From the NCBI GenBank assembly GCA_903834645.1, contig CAILKA010000694.1:1-10746 (forward strand): a stretch of DNA of 10,746 nt. The letters run 5' to 3'. Positions 1-6,631 of the stretch are shown here, in pieces (within the stretch, counting starts at the first letter, position 1; every line of letters begins with the position of its first letter). The translations under genes and the position numbers were made by a program. This DNA is from an uncultured beta proteobacterium (GTDB taxonomy: Bacteria > Pseudomonadota > Gammaproteobacteria > Burkholderiales > Burkholderiaceae_C). Below the pieces are notes generated by a model. The model made no database searches and was not told the DNA's origin. It worked only from the letters and a program-made list of their open reading frames with translations.

Positions 1-2522
1 ATGCTGCCGGTGTGCCAGTGCTCGAGCTGGCGCCCGGTGATGAGCACCAGCGGGTACTCGGCATCGGGCCGCTCGGCCGCGGGCACGATGTCCGCCGGCA
101 CGAAGCGCGCACGGCCGCTGGGCGTGGGGAAGTGGTCGGTGAAGACGACGACTTCACCCGGATCCTCCTCGTGTGCGCACGGGTAGGTGACGGCGCCTTC
201 ATCGGCCATGCGCCTCCAGGAAATGCCACCGATGCTCGGCATCACGTGGCGCATCTCCTCGAACACGTGCGGCACGGCCTGCGTGCAGTCCGTCGGCTCG
301 GCGCCGTAGCCGCTCCAGTCCAGACCCAATTCGCGCGCCATCGCCGTGACGATCCACAGATCCTGCCGCGCCTGGCCGGGCAGCGGCAACACGGGCCGCG
401 CCAGCTGCACCAGGCGGTCGGTGTTGGTGAAGGTGCCGAGCTTCTCGTGGAAGGCCGAAGCCGGCAGCACCACGTCGGCCAGGCTCGCCGTCTCGGTCAG
501 GAAGAGGTCCTGCACCACGAGCATCTCCAGGCGCGCCATTGCCGCGCGGGCGTGGTTCGCATCGGGGTCGCTCATGGCCGGGTTCTCGCCCATCACGTAG
601 AGCCCGCGCAGGCGGCCGTCTGCCGCGGCCTTCATCACCTCCACCACCGTGAGCCCAGGCTCACGGTCGAGCCGGGAGGTCTCCACCCCCCAGGCCTGCG
701 CGATGCGCGCGCGCGCCTCCTCCTCCCCCACCCGGTGATAGTCCGGGTACATCATCGGAATCAGGCCGGCGTCGGATGCGCCTTGCACGTTGTTCTGGCC
801 CCGCAGCGGGTGCAGCCCCGTGCCCGGGCGACCGATCTGGCCCGTGGCCAGCGCAAGCGCAATCAGGCAGCGCGCGTTGTCGGTGCCGTGCACGTGCTGG
901 CTCACGCCCATGCCCCACAAAATCATCGAGCCGCGGCTGGTGGCGTAGGCACGGGCCACCTCGCGGATGGTCTCGGCCGGGATGCCGCACACGCCGGCCA
1001 TGGCCTCGGGGGTGTAGCCGCGCACGTTCTCGCGCAGGGCCTCGAAGCCCTCCGTGCGGGCCGCGATGAAGGCCTCGTCCACCAGGCCCTCTTCCACGAT
1101 CACGTGCAGCATCGCATTGAGCAGCGCCACGTCGGTGTCGGGGCGGAAGGCGAGGTGGCGCCAGGCGTGGCGCGTGAGCTCGCTGCCGCGCGGGTCCATC
1201 ACCACGAGCCGGGTGCCTGCACGCACCGCGTTCTTGATCCAGGTGGCGGCCACCGGGTGGTTCACGGTGGGGTTGGCGCCGATGATGATGACGAGCTCGG
1301 CCTGCTCGACATCGCGCACCGGGTTGCTCACCGCGCCCGAGCCGATGCCCTCCAGCAGCGCCGCCACGCTCGAGGCGTGGCACAGCCGCGTGCAGTGGTC
1401 GACGTTGTTGCTGCCAAAGCCCAGCCGCACCAGTTTCTGGAAGAGATAGGCCTCCTCGTTGCTGCCCTTGGCCGAGCCGAAGCCCGCCAGCGCCTTCGGC
1501 CCGTGCGTGTCGCGGATGCGGCGCAGGGCGCCGCCTGCCACGGCCAGCGCCTCTTCCCAGCTCGCCTCGCGAAACCAGCTGCGCACGGTCTCGGGGTCGG
1601 CGCTGAGCGTGGGGTCCTTCGGCGCGTCGGCGCGGCGGATGAGGGGCACGGTCAGGCGCTGCGGGTGGCGCGGGTAGTCGAAGCCGAAGCGGCCCTTGAC
1701 GCACAGCCGCCCGGCGTTGGCCGGGCCGTCGCGGCCTTCGGCGCGCACGATGCGGTTGTCCTGCACGTGGTACGTCACCTGGCAGCCCACGCCGCAGTAG
1801 GGGCACAGGCTTGCCACCTCGCGCTCGGCCACCAAGGCGCCCGCGCCGCGGGCGGGTGCCAGCGCGCCGGTAGGGCAGGCCTGGATGCACTCACCGCAGG
1901 CCACGCAGGTGGAGCCGCCCAAGGCGTCTTCCATGTCGAAGACGATGCGCGCGTGCGCGCCGCGGCCCGCCAGGCCGATGACGTCGTTGCCCTGCTCGTC
2001 GCGGCAGGCGCGCAGGCAGCGCGTGCACTGAATGCAGGCGTCGAGGTTGACGGCAATGGCGGGGTGGGAGAGATCAGCGCTCGGCTGCGCGCGTGATTCG
2101 AAGCGCGAGGGGCCCACGCCCAGCGCACGGGCCCAGCGGCGCACTTCGTTGTCGGGGATGTAGTCGGCGGCTGGCGCCGGCCCGCCCAGGTCACCCTCGA
2201 GCAGCTCGAGCACCATCTTCTGCGCGCTGCGCGCACGCGGGCTGGCCGTCTGCACGTGCAGGCCCTCGCTGGCGCGGCGGCAGCACGAGGCGGCCAGCGT
2301 GCGCTCGCCTTCGACCTCCACCACGCAGGCGCGGCAGTTGCCCGCAGGCTCCAAGCCCGGCGTGTGGCACAGGTGCGGGATCTCGATGCCCTGCTCGTGC
2401 GCCACCTCCCACAGCGTCTGGTCGCTGCGGGCCTGGACGGTGCGGCCATCGAGCTGCAGGCTGATGGTCTTCACTGCAGAACGCCGGTTGAACGGGGGGG
2501 CCGATGGGTCTCGCGCGTTCAT
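1..2522 (-). CDS. fdsA: NAD-dependent formate dehydrogenase, catalytic alpha subunit (Mo/W-bis-MGD), C-terminus cut by the window edge
   Basis: Oxidises formate to CO2 at a pterin-bound Mo or W centre and feeds electrons to the beta subunit; soluble, cytoplasmic, no signal peptide. I read an unbroken frame of 840 codons from ATG 2522 to the window edge. Domains in order: [2Fe-2S] ferredoxin (ligands C52, C63, C66, C80); two-cluster ferredoxin (C163/166/169/173 and C206/209/212/216); proximal [4Fe-4S] (C240, C243, C247, C274); molybdopterin oxidoreductase domain. The metal ligand is Cys381, in the motif TRLCHAS, followed by His382; Arg574 lies in PLRGQNN, matching the catalytic His and Arg known from FdhF. 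It is therefore the cysteine type, not selenocysteine. The dinucleotide-binding domain is just beginning (LITGRQLEHWHTGS) at the edge; family members of about 960-990 residues imply roughly 120-150 residues missing. The start overlaps the beta-subunit stop (ATGA) behind a strong GGAGGA. It is equivalent to fdh1A. Metal choice, Mo or W, cannot be read from sequence. Confidence 0.96.
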   Translation of the reverse strand, partial: MNARDPSAPPFNRRSAVKTISLQLDGRTVQARSDQTLWEVAHEQGIEIPHLCHTPGLEPAGNCRACVVEVEGERTLAASCCRRASEGLHVQTASPRARSAQKMVLELLEGDLGGPAPAADYIPDNEVRRWARALGVGPSRFESRAQPSADLSHPAIAVNLDACIQCTRCLRACRDEQGNDVIGLAGRGAHARIVFDMEDALGGSTCVACGECIQACPTGALAPARGAGALVAEREVASLCPYCGVGCQVTYHVQDNRIVRAEGRDGPANAGRLCVKGRFGFDYPRHPQRLTVPLIRRADAPKDPTLSADPETVRSWFREASWEEALAVAGGALRRIRDTHGPKALAGFGSAKGSNEEAYLFQKLVRLGFGSNNVDHCTRLCHASSVAALLEGIGSGAVSNPVRDVEQAELVIIIGANPTVNHPVAATWIKNAVRAGTRLVVMDPRGSELTRHAWRHLAFRPDTDVALLNAMLHVIVEEGLVDEAFIAARTEGFEALRENVRGYTPEAMAGVCGIPAETIREVARAYATSRGSMILWGMGVSQHVHGTDNARCLIALALATGQIGRPGTGLHPLRGQNNVQGASDAGLIPMMYPDYHRVGEEEARARIAQAWGVETSRLDREPGLTVVEVMKAAADGRLRGLYVMGENPAMSDPDANHARAAMARLEMLVVQDLFLTETASLADVVLPASAFHEKLGTFTNTDRLVQLARPVLPLPGQARQDLWIVTAMARELGLDWSGYGAEPTDCTQAVPHVFEEMRHVMPSIGGISWRRMADEGAVTYPCAHEEDPGEVVVFTDHFPTPSGRARFVPADIVPAAERPDAEYPLVLITGRQLEHWHTGS

Positions 2523-4345
2523 ACGAGTTCCTCCGGGAAGTAGCGCAGCACGCAGTCCGGCGCATTGGGCGCCGCCTGCCCCAGGCCGCAGATGGAGGCG
2601 TCGCGCATCACCTGCGACAGCTCGCCCAGCAGCGCCGCATCCCACTGCGGGGCCTGCATGAGGGCGCCGGCCTTGGCCGTACCCACGCGGCAGGGGGTGC
2701 ACTGCCCGCAGGACTCGTCTTCGAAGAAGCGCATCACGTTGCGCGCCGCATCACTCGCACGGTCCAGGTGCGCGTCGCTGCGCGAGAGCACGATGACGGC
2801 GGCCGAGCCGATGAAGCAGCCGTGCGGCTGCAGGGTGTCGAAATCCAGCGGCACATCGGCCAGGCGCGCCGGCAGGATGCCGCCCGAGGCGCCACCGGGC
2901 AGGTAGGCGTAGAGCGCGTGGCCGGGCAGCATGCCGCCGCAGTACTCGTCCACCAGCTCGCGCAAGGTGATGCCTGCAGGCGCCAGCTTCACGCCCGGCT
3001 CGCGCACGCGGCCGCTGACGCTGAAGCTGCGCAGGCCCTTGCGGCCATGGCGCCCGTGCGAGCTGAACCAGGTGGCGCCGCGCTCGACGATCTCGCGCAC
3101 CCAGTAGAGGGTCTCGAAGTTGTGCTCGAGCGTGGGCCGGCCGAAGAGGCCGACCTCGGCCACGTAGGGCGGCCGCAGCCGCGGCATGCCGCGCTTGCCC
3201 TCGATCGATTCGATCATCGCGGACTCTTCGCCGCAGATGTAGGCGCCCGCACCTCGGCGCAGCTCGATGACCGGCATCTGCCAGCCCGGGGCCGAGACAG
3301 GCGGCGCCTCGCGCAGCCGCTGCAGCTCGCGCTCGAGCATGGCGCGCGCGCCGTGGTATTCGTCGCGCAGGTAGATCCAGATGGCCTCGATGCCCACGGC
3401 CCAGGCGGCCACGAGCATGCCCTCCAGGAAGCGGTGCGGGTCGCGCTCGAGGTAGTAGCGGTCCTTGAAGGTGCCTGGCTCGCCTTCGTCGATGTTGACG
3501 GCGAGAAAGCGCGGCGCGGGCTGGGCCCGCACCAGGCGCCACTTGCGCCCGGCCGGAAAGCCCGCCCCGCCCAGCCCGCGCAGGCCCGCGTGCTCGAGCT
3601 CGGCGATCACGGAGTCCACCGTGCGCTCGCCCGCCACGCAGGCTTGCAGCAGCCCATAGCCGCCGCCTGCACGATAGACCTCGAAGTTCGTGGCGGGCTC
3701 GAGCGCATCGTGGCGGGTGCCGGCCGCGACGGCGGCCTGCACGGCCGGCTCGGTGGCCTCGAGCACCGGGTGCTGGTGCACGGCCACGGCCGGGGCGCGC
3801 TCGCAGCGGCCGATGCAGGGTGCCGGGATCACGCGCACCTGCTCGCCCAGCAGCGCGGGCAGCCGCTCGAGCAGGCCCTGTGCGCCGGCGAGCTCGCAGG
3901 CCAGGCCGTCGCACACGCGCACCGTGAGGGCCGGCGCCTCGGGCACCTGGCCATCGGGCCCCTCGCGCACCACCTCGAAGTGGTGATAGAAGCTCGCCAC
4001 CTCATAGACCTCTGTTTGGGACAGGCCCATCAGCTCGGCCAGGGCCGCCAGGTACGGCGTGGGCAGCTGGCCCAGGTGGTCGTTCAGCCGGTGCAGGTGC
4101 TCGATCAGCAGCTCGCGCCGCTGCAGGCCCGGGCCCACGAGGGTACGCACGGCCTCACGCACGGCAGGGTCCACGCGGCGGCCCTTGGGCGCCTGGCGGC
4201 GGCGCTGGCGCGTGGGAGTGGCGCCCTGGGCGGCCTTGCCGGCAGCGGCCGGGGCGGCCGGCACGATCGGGATGACGACACCGGCGGTGCGGCCCGTGCG
4301 GCTCTCAGCCGCGACGGGCGGACGGATCGTGAGCGTGTCGGTCAT
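2519..4345 (-). CDS. fdsB: NAD-dependent formate dehydrogenase, fused gamma-beta (NuoE-NuoF-like) diaphorase subunit
   Basis: Takes electrons from the alpha subunit and reduces NAD+ through FMN. Numbering is from ATG 4345 (608 residues). Residues 1-55 are an Ala/Pro/Arg-rich extension. Residues ~56-205 are a NuoE/FdsG-like thioredoxin-fold [2Fe-2S] domain with C145, C150, C177 and C181 (Cx4C, Cx3C). Residues ~215-608 are NuoF/FdsB-like: FMN loop GLGGAGFPAGRKW near 257-269, NAD/FMN motif GAGAYICGEES near 365, and [4Fe-4S] ligands C546, C549, C552, C586 (CGQCTPC and ICGLGQ). FdsG and FdsB are separate genes in Rhodobacter and Cupriavidus; a single fused chain is known as Fdh1B of Methylorubrum extorquens, which this protein closely resembles from memory. 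A GTG at 4360 would add five residues; neither start has a clear Shine-Dalgarno, so the N-terminus is uncertain. The gene is translationally coupled to the alpha subunit. A complex I identity is unlikely given that partner. Confidence 0.95.
   Translation of the reverse strand: MTDTLTIRPPVAAESRTGRTAGVVIPIVPAAPAAAGKAAQGATPTRQRRRQAPKGRRVDPAVREAVRTLVGPGLQRRELLIEHLHRLNDHLGQLPTPYLAALAELMGLSQTEVYEVASFYHHFEVVREGPDGQVPEAPALTVRVCDGLACELAGAQGLLERLPALLGEQVRVIPAPCIGRCERAPAVAVHQHPVLEATEPAVQAAVAAGTRHDALEPATNFEVYRAGGGYGLLQACVAGERTVDSVIAELEHAGLRGLGGAGFPAGRKWRLVRAQPAPRFLAVNIDEGEPGTFKDRYYLERDPHRFLEGMLVAAWAVGIEAIWIYLRDEYHGARAMLERELQRLREAPPVSAPGWQMPVIELRRGAGAYICGEESAMIESIEGKRGMPRLRPPYVAEVGLFGRPTLEHNFETLYWVREIVERGATWFSSHGRHGRKGLRSFSVSGRVREPGVKLAPAGITLRELVDEYCGGMLPGHALYAYLPGGASGGILPARLADVPLDFDTLQPHGCFIGSAAVIVLSRSDAHLDRASDAARNVMRFFEDESCGQCTPCRVGTAKAGALMQAPQWDAALLGELSQVMRDASICGLGQAAPNAPDCVLRYFPEELV
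2529..2534 (-). promoter_or_regulatory. Ribosome binding site GGAGGA of the alpha subunit gene
   Basis: GGAGGA on the minus strand lies inside the last codons of the beta-subunit gene, six bases before the ATG at 2522. That ATG overlaps the beta-subunit TGA (2521-2519) as ATGA. The site fixes the alpha-subunit start, favouring it over the GTG 16 codons further in, and indicates coupled translation of the two subunits. Confidence 0.8.
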
Positions 4346-4428
4346 GGGCCACACATGCACTTTGTTGCAGGTGGCGGATGATCGGCGGGGGCCGGTGAAC
4401 CGTCCAATGAAATCGGCGAACGGGGTGA
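4346..4428 (-). promoter_or_regulatory. LysR-to-formate dehydrogenase gap, possible weak promoter
   Basis: This 83-base spacer separates the LysR stop from the beta-subunit ATG and is the only space for a dedicated dehydrogenase promoter or a LysR operator. On the minus strand, TTGGAC (4406-4401) and GATCAT (4383-4378) stand 17 bases apart. They match the sigma-70 -35 and -10 hexamers only partly (3 of 6 and 4 of 6), so this is a weak candidate. I see no clear LysR-type T-N11-A dyad and no terminator hairpin with a U-tract, so read-through from the regulator gene is possible. Confidence 0.25.
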
Positions 4429-5370
4429 TCAGGAAAAGTGATCGAGCGCCCCACTGAACGTGCGCACCTCGGCCAGCCAGTCGGCTTCACCCGCCAGCTT
4501 CAGCGCCGCCTCGAGCGCGCGCGTCGGCCGCGCATCGGCCGAGGTCATGAAGCCCACGGGCGTCAGCAGTTCGGGCTCGACCAAGCGGCGCACTGGCACG
4601 CCCGCCTGCCGCACCCCGCCGGCCACGAGGGCGCCGGGCATCACGGCCGCGAGCCCGCCTGAGGCCACGGCCAGCGACAGCGCCAGCACCGCATCCGTCT
4701 CGAGCACGGGGTGCACCTGCAGCCCCAGGCCCTCGAACACACGGTCGATCAGCACCCGGTGGTGCATCTCGGGGGTGAGGAGCGCCAGGCGCATGCCGGC
4801 CGCCTCGGTCCACGTCACGGTGGCGCCGGGGATGGACGTGGCCGACGCGCCCGCGGGCCCCACGAGGAAGTAGCGCTCCAGCGTCTGCGGCCAGACGGCC
4901 ACCGTCGATCGGCCGTTCACCCTGTCGGTGAAGCCCAGCGCCAGGTCGACGGCCAGGCTCTCCAGGCCGCTTTCGAGGTCCTGCGAGGACATCGAGCGCA
5001 ATTGCGGCGCGAGCCCCGGGTGGCGCTGCGCCAGGCGCGCGGCAAAGCGCGCCGCGATCGGCAGGGCCGTTGGCACCGTGCCGATCACAAGCCGGCCGCG
5101 CGTGTCGCCCCGGCTCGAGGCCACCTCCTGCTCCAGCGCCTCCTGCTCGCGCAGCATCCGATGCGCCGTGGCCAGCACCCGCTCGCCCTCGGCGGTGAAG
5201 CCCTCGAACTGGCGGCCGCGCCGCACGATGGTGCAGCCGAAGTGCGACTCGAGGGTGCGCAGCGCATTCGACAGCGCCGGCTGCGTCACGTGGCAGGCCG
5301 CCGCAGCGCGGCCGAAGTGCCGGTGGGTGTGCAGCGCCGCCAGGTAGCGGTAGGCGTCGATCAGGTTCAC
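4429..5370 (-). CDS. LysR-family transcriptional regulator, probable regulator of the adjacent formate dehydrogenase
   Basis: A 313-residue protein of standard LysR length. Residues 1-60 form the winged helix-turn-helix: the segment from F19 to E41 (FGRAAAACHVTQPALSNALRT and on) has the AA-x3-VTQPALS-x-ALRTLE pattern typical of LysR recognition helices. Residues ~90-300 are the periplasmic-binding-protein-like effector domain, beginning near RLVIGTVPTALP. The start is GTG at 5370, chosen because it places the HTH at the usual distance from the N-terminus; the upstream Shine-Dalgarno is poor. It lies directly upstream of the dehydrogenase genes on the same strand, 83 bases away, so control of those genes by formate or a related metabolite is a context inference. 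LysR regulators are more often divergent from their targets, so the co-directional layout is slightly unusual. The effector cannot be read from sequence. Confidence 0.93.
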   Translation of the reverse strand: MNLIDAYRYLAALHTHRHFGRAAAACHVTQPALSNALRTLESHFGCTIVRRGRQFEGFTAEGERVLATAHRMLREQEALEQEVASSRGDTRGRLVIGTVPTALPIAARFAARLAQRHPGLAPQLRSMSSQDLESGLESLAVDLALGFTDRVNGRSTVAVWPQTLERYFLVGPAGASATSIPGATVTWTEAAGMRLALLTPEMHHRVLIDRVFEGLGLQVHPVLETDAVLALSLAVASGGLAAVMPGALVAGGVRQAGVPVRRLVEPELLTPVGFMTSADARPTRALEAALKLAGEADWLAEVRTFSGALDHFS

Positions 5371-5390
5371 CCTGCGAGCCTACCGCAGCG

Positions 5391-5405
5391 GGGGTGCGAC
5401 ACCCC
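5391..5405. repeat. Short perfect inverted repeat GGGGTG-CGA-CACCCC
   Basis: A perfect 6-base stem with a 3-base loop lies in the 52-base gap between the apbC stop and the LysR start. It begins about 20 bases before the LysR GTG. As RNA from the minus strand it would form a GC-only hairpin, but no U-tract follows, so it is not a classical intrinsic terminator. It could attenuate read-through from apbC, act as an operator half of the regulator, or be chance in GC-rich DNA. Confidence 0.4.
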
Positions 5406-5422
5406 AGCCGGCGCGCGGCCGC

Positions 5423-6514
5423 TCAGGTGTCCTTGCTGACCGTGATGGTCGGGAACTTCGAGCTGAAGTCCTTGGCCTGGTGTGCCACCTTCGCGGCCAC
5501 CGTCCGGGCCACGGCCTTGTAGAGCGCAGCGATCTCACCCGCCGGGTCGGCCACGACGGTCGGGCGGCCCGAGTCCGCCTGCTCGCGAATCGACAGGTTC
5601 AGCGGCAATGCACCCAGCACGCCCACGCCAAACTGCGCGGCCATCTTCTTCGCTCCGTCGGCACCGAAGATGTGGGCCACGTGGCCGCAGTTGGGGCAGC
5701 AATAGACAGCCATGTTCTCGACGATGCCCAGGATCGGCACGCCCACCTTCTGGAACATGCTGATGCCCTTCTTGGCGTCGATGAGGGCGATGTCCTGCGG
5801 GGTCGTGACGATCACCGCGCCGGTAAGTGGCACGCGCTGCGACAGCGTGAGCGCGATGTCGCCGGTGCCGGGAGGCATGTCCACCAGCAGGTAGTCGAGC
5901 TCGCCCCAGTTGGTCTGGCGCAGCAGCTGGTCCAGCGCCTGCGTCGCCATGGGCCCGCGCCAGATCATGGCTTGGTCCTCGCCCACGAGAAAACCGATCG
6001 ACATGACCTCCACGCCGTGGCCCACGAGCGGGTTCATCGTCTTGCCATCCTCGCTCTCGGGGCGGCCGGCGATGCCCATCATCATGGGCTGGCTCGGGCC
6101 GTAGATGTCGGCGTCCAGGATGCCCACCTTGGCGCCTTCGGCGGCCAGCGCGAGTGCCAGGTTGGCGGTGGTGGTGCTCTTGCCCACGCCGCCCTTGCCC
6201 GAGGCCACCGCGATCACGTTCTTCACGCGCGGCAGCAGCGGCACGCCGCGCTGCACGGCGTGCGCCACGATCTTCCAGCCGATGTTCACGCTCACGCTGG
6301 CCACGCCCGGCACGGTACGCGCCGCGGCCACCAGCGCCTCGCGCAGCCGGTCGACCTGGCTGCGGGCGGGGTAGCCGAGCTCGACGTCGAAGCTGACGTC
6401 GCCACCGGTGATCCTCAGGTTGCGCAGCTGCTTGGAGGAAACGAAATCGCTCCCGGTCTGCGGATCGATGACGCTGCGCAGCGCGGCACTCAGCGCGGAT
6501 TCGGAAAGGCTCAT
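5423..6514 (-). CDS. apbC: Iron-sulfur cluster carrier ATPase ApbC/Mrp
   Basis: A P-loop ATPase of the Mrp/NBP35 family that binds a [4Fe-4S] cluster as a dimer and passes it to apoproteins in the cytoplasm. Numbered from ATG 6514 (363 residues): residues ~4-85 are the MIP18/FSCA (DUF59) domain; the deviant Walker A GKGGVGKS is at 106-113, followed by LDADIYGPSQP; DMPPGTGD is the Walker B/switch region; the cluster-binding CxxC is C273 and C276 (CCPNCGH). The length fits the family (E. coli ApbC is close to 370). A GTG at 6526 would add four residues; no clear Shine-Dalgarno favours either. It is divergent from metG, an arrangement I recall from other Burkholderiales. It may help assemble clusters in the neighbouring Fe-S-rich dehydrogenase, but it is a general housekeeping factor and the proximity may mean nothing. 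Confidence 0.95.
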   Translation of the reverse strand: MSLSESALSAALRSVIDPQTGSDFVSSKQLRNLRITGGDVSFDVELGYPARSQVDRLREALVAAARTVPGVASVSVNIGWKIVAHAVQRGVPLLPRVKNVIAVASGKGGVGKSTTTANLALALAAEGAKVGILDADIYGPSQPMMMGIAGRPESEDGKTMNPLVGHGVEVMSIGFLVGEDQAMIWRGPMATQALDQLLRQTNWGELDYLLVDMPPGTGDIALTLSQRVPLTGAVIVTTPQDIALIDAKKGISMFQKVGVPILGIVENMAVYCCPNCGHVAHIFGADGAKKMAAQFGVGVLGALPLNLSIREQADSGRPTVVADPAGEIAALYKAVARTVAAKVAHQAKDFSSKFPTITVSKDT

Positions 6515-6631
6515 GGCAGTGGGCACGCGTGACGCGGAAAGCCCGCGAGTCTATCGAGCCCGGCGCCGCCCGACCTGAGCCAGGGCCTTGCAGGGGCCGG
6601 CCGACCGGGGGGAACTGCCTAGAATCCCGGC
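6515..6631. promoter_or_regulatory. Divergent apbC/metG intergenic region
   Basis: About 117 bases separate the two starts and must hold both promoters. For apbC, the minus strand has TAGACT at 6553-6548, a 4-of-6 match to the -10 box that would give a leader of roughly 15-27 bases depending on the start used. No good -35 is visible for it. The metG side carries the TAGAAT box described separately. I see no riboswitch-like or T-box-like structure; the region is too short for either. Confidence 0.4.
6620..6625 (+). promoter_or_regulatory. Candidate -10 box TAGAAT of metG (leaderless start)
   Basis: TAGAAT matches the sigma-70 consensus TATAAT at five of six positions in an otherwise GC-rich stretch. 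Six bases separate it from the metG ATG at 6632, the usual distance from a -10 box to the transcription start, so the mRNA would begin at or next to the start codon. There is no Shine-Dalgarno in the remaining space. No good -35 is seen at 16-18 bases upstream; TTGCAG at 6588-6593 is too far away. Confidence 0.45.

Noticed and set aside
12..2096. 694-codon open frame on the plus strand opposite the alpha subunit
   Set aside because: Its product is rich in His, Arg and Ala with no recognisable domain, while the minus strand encodes a full Mo/W formate dehydrogenase. It is a shadow of GC-biased third positions.
1..4345. Reading the pair as respiratory complex I NuoEF and NuoG
   Set aside because: The alpha subunit has a complete formate dehydrogenase active site (Cys381, His382, Arg574) and no other nuo genes are adjacent.
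2504..4381. 625-codon open frame on the plus strand opposite the beta subunit
   Set aside because: It is composition-driven and without motifs; the opposite strand carries intact NuoE- and NuoF-like domains.
5371..5422. Intrinsic terminator after apbC
   Set aside because: A GC hairpin exists, but there is no run of T after it on the minus strand, so it is listed only as an inverted repeat.
5480..6532. 350-codon open frame on the plus strand opposite apbC
   Set aside because: His/Arg/Ala-rich shadow; the minus strand encodes the complete ApbC ATPase.
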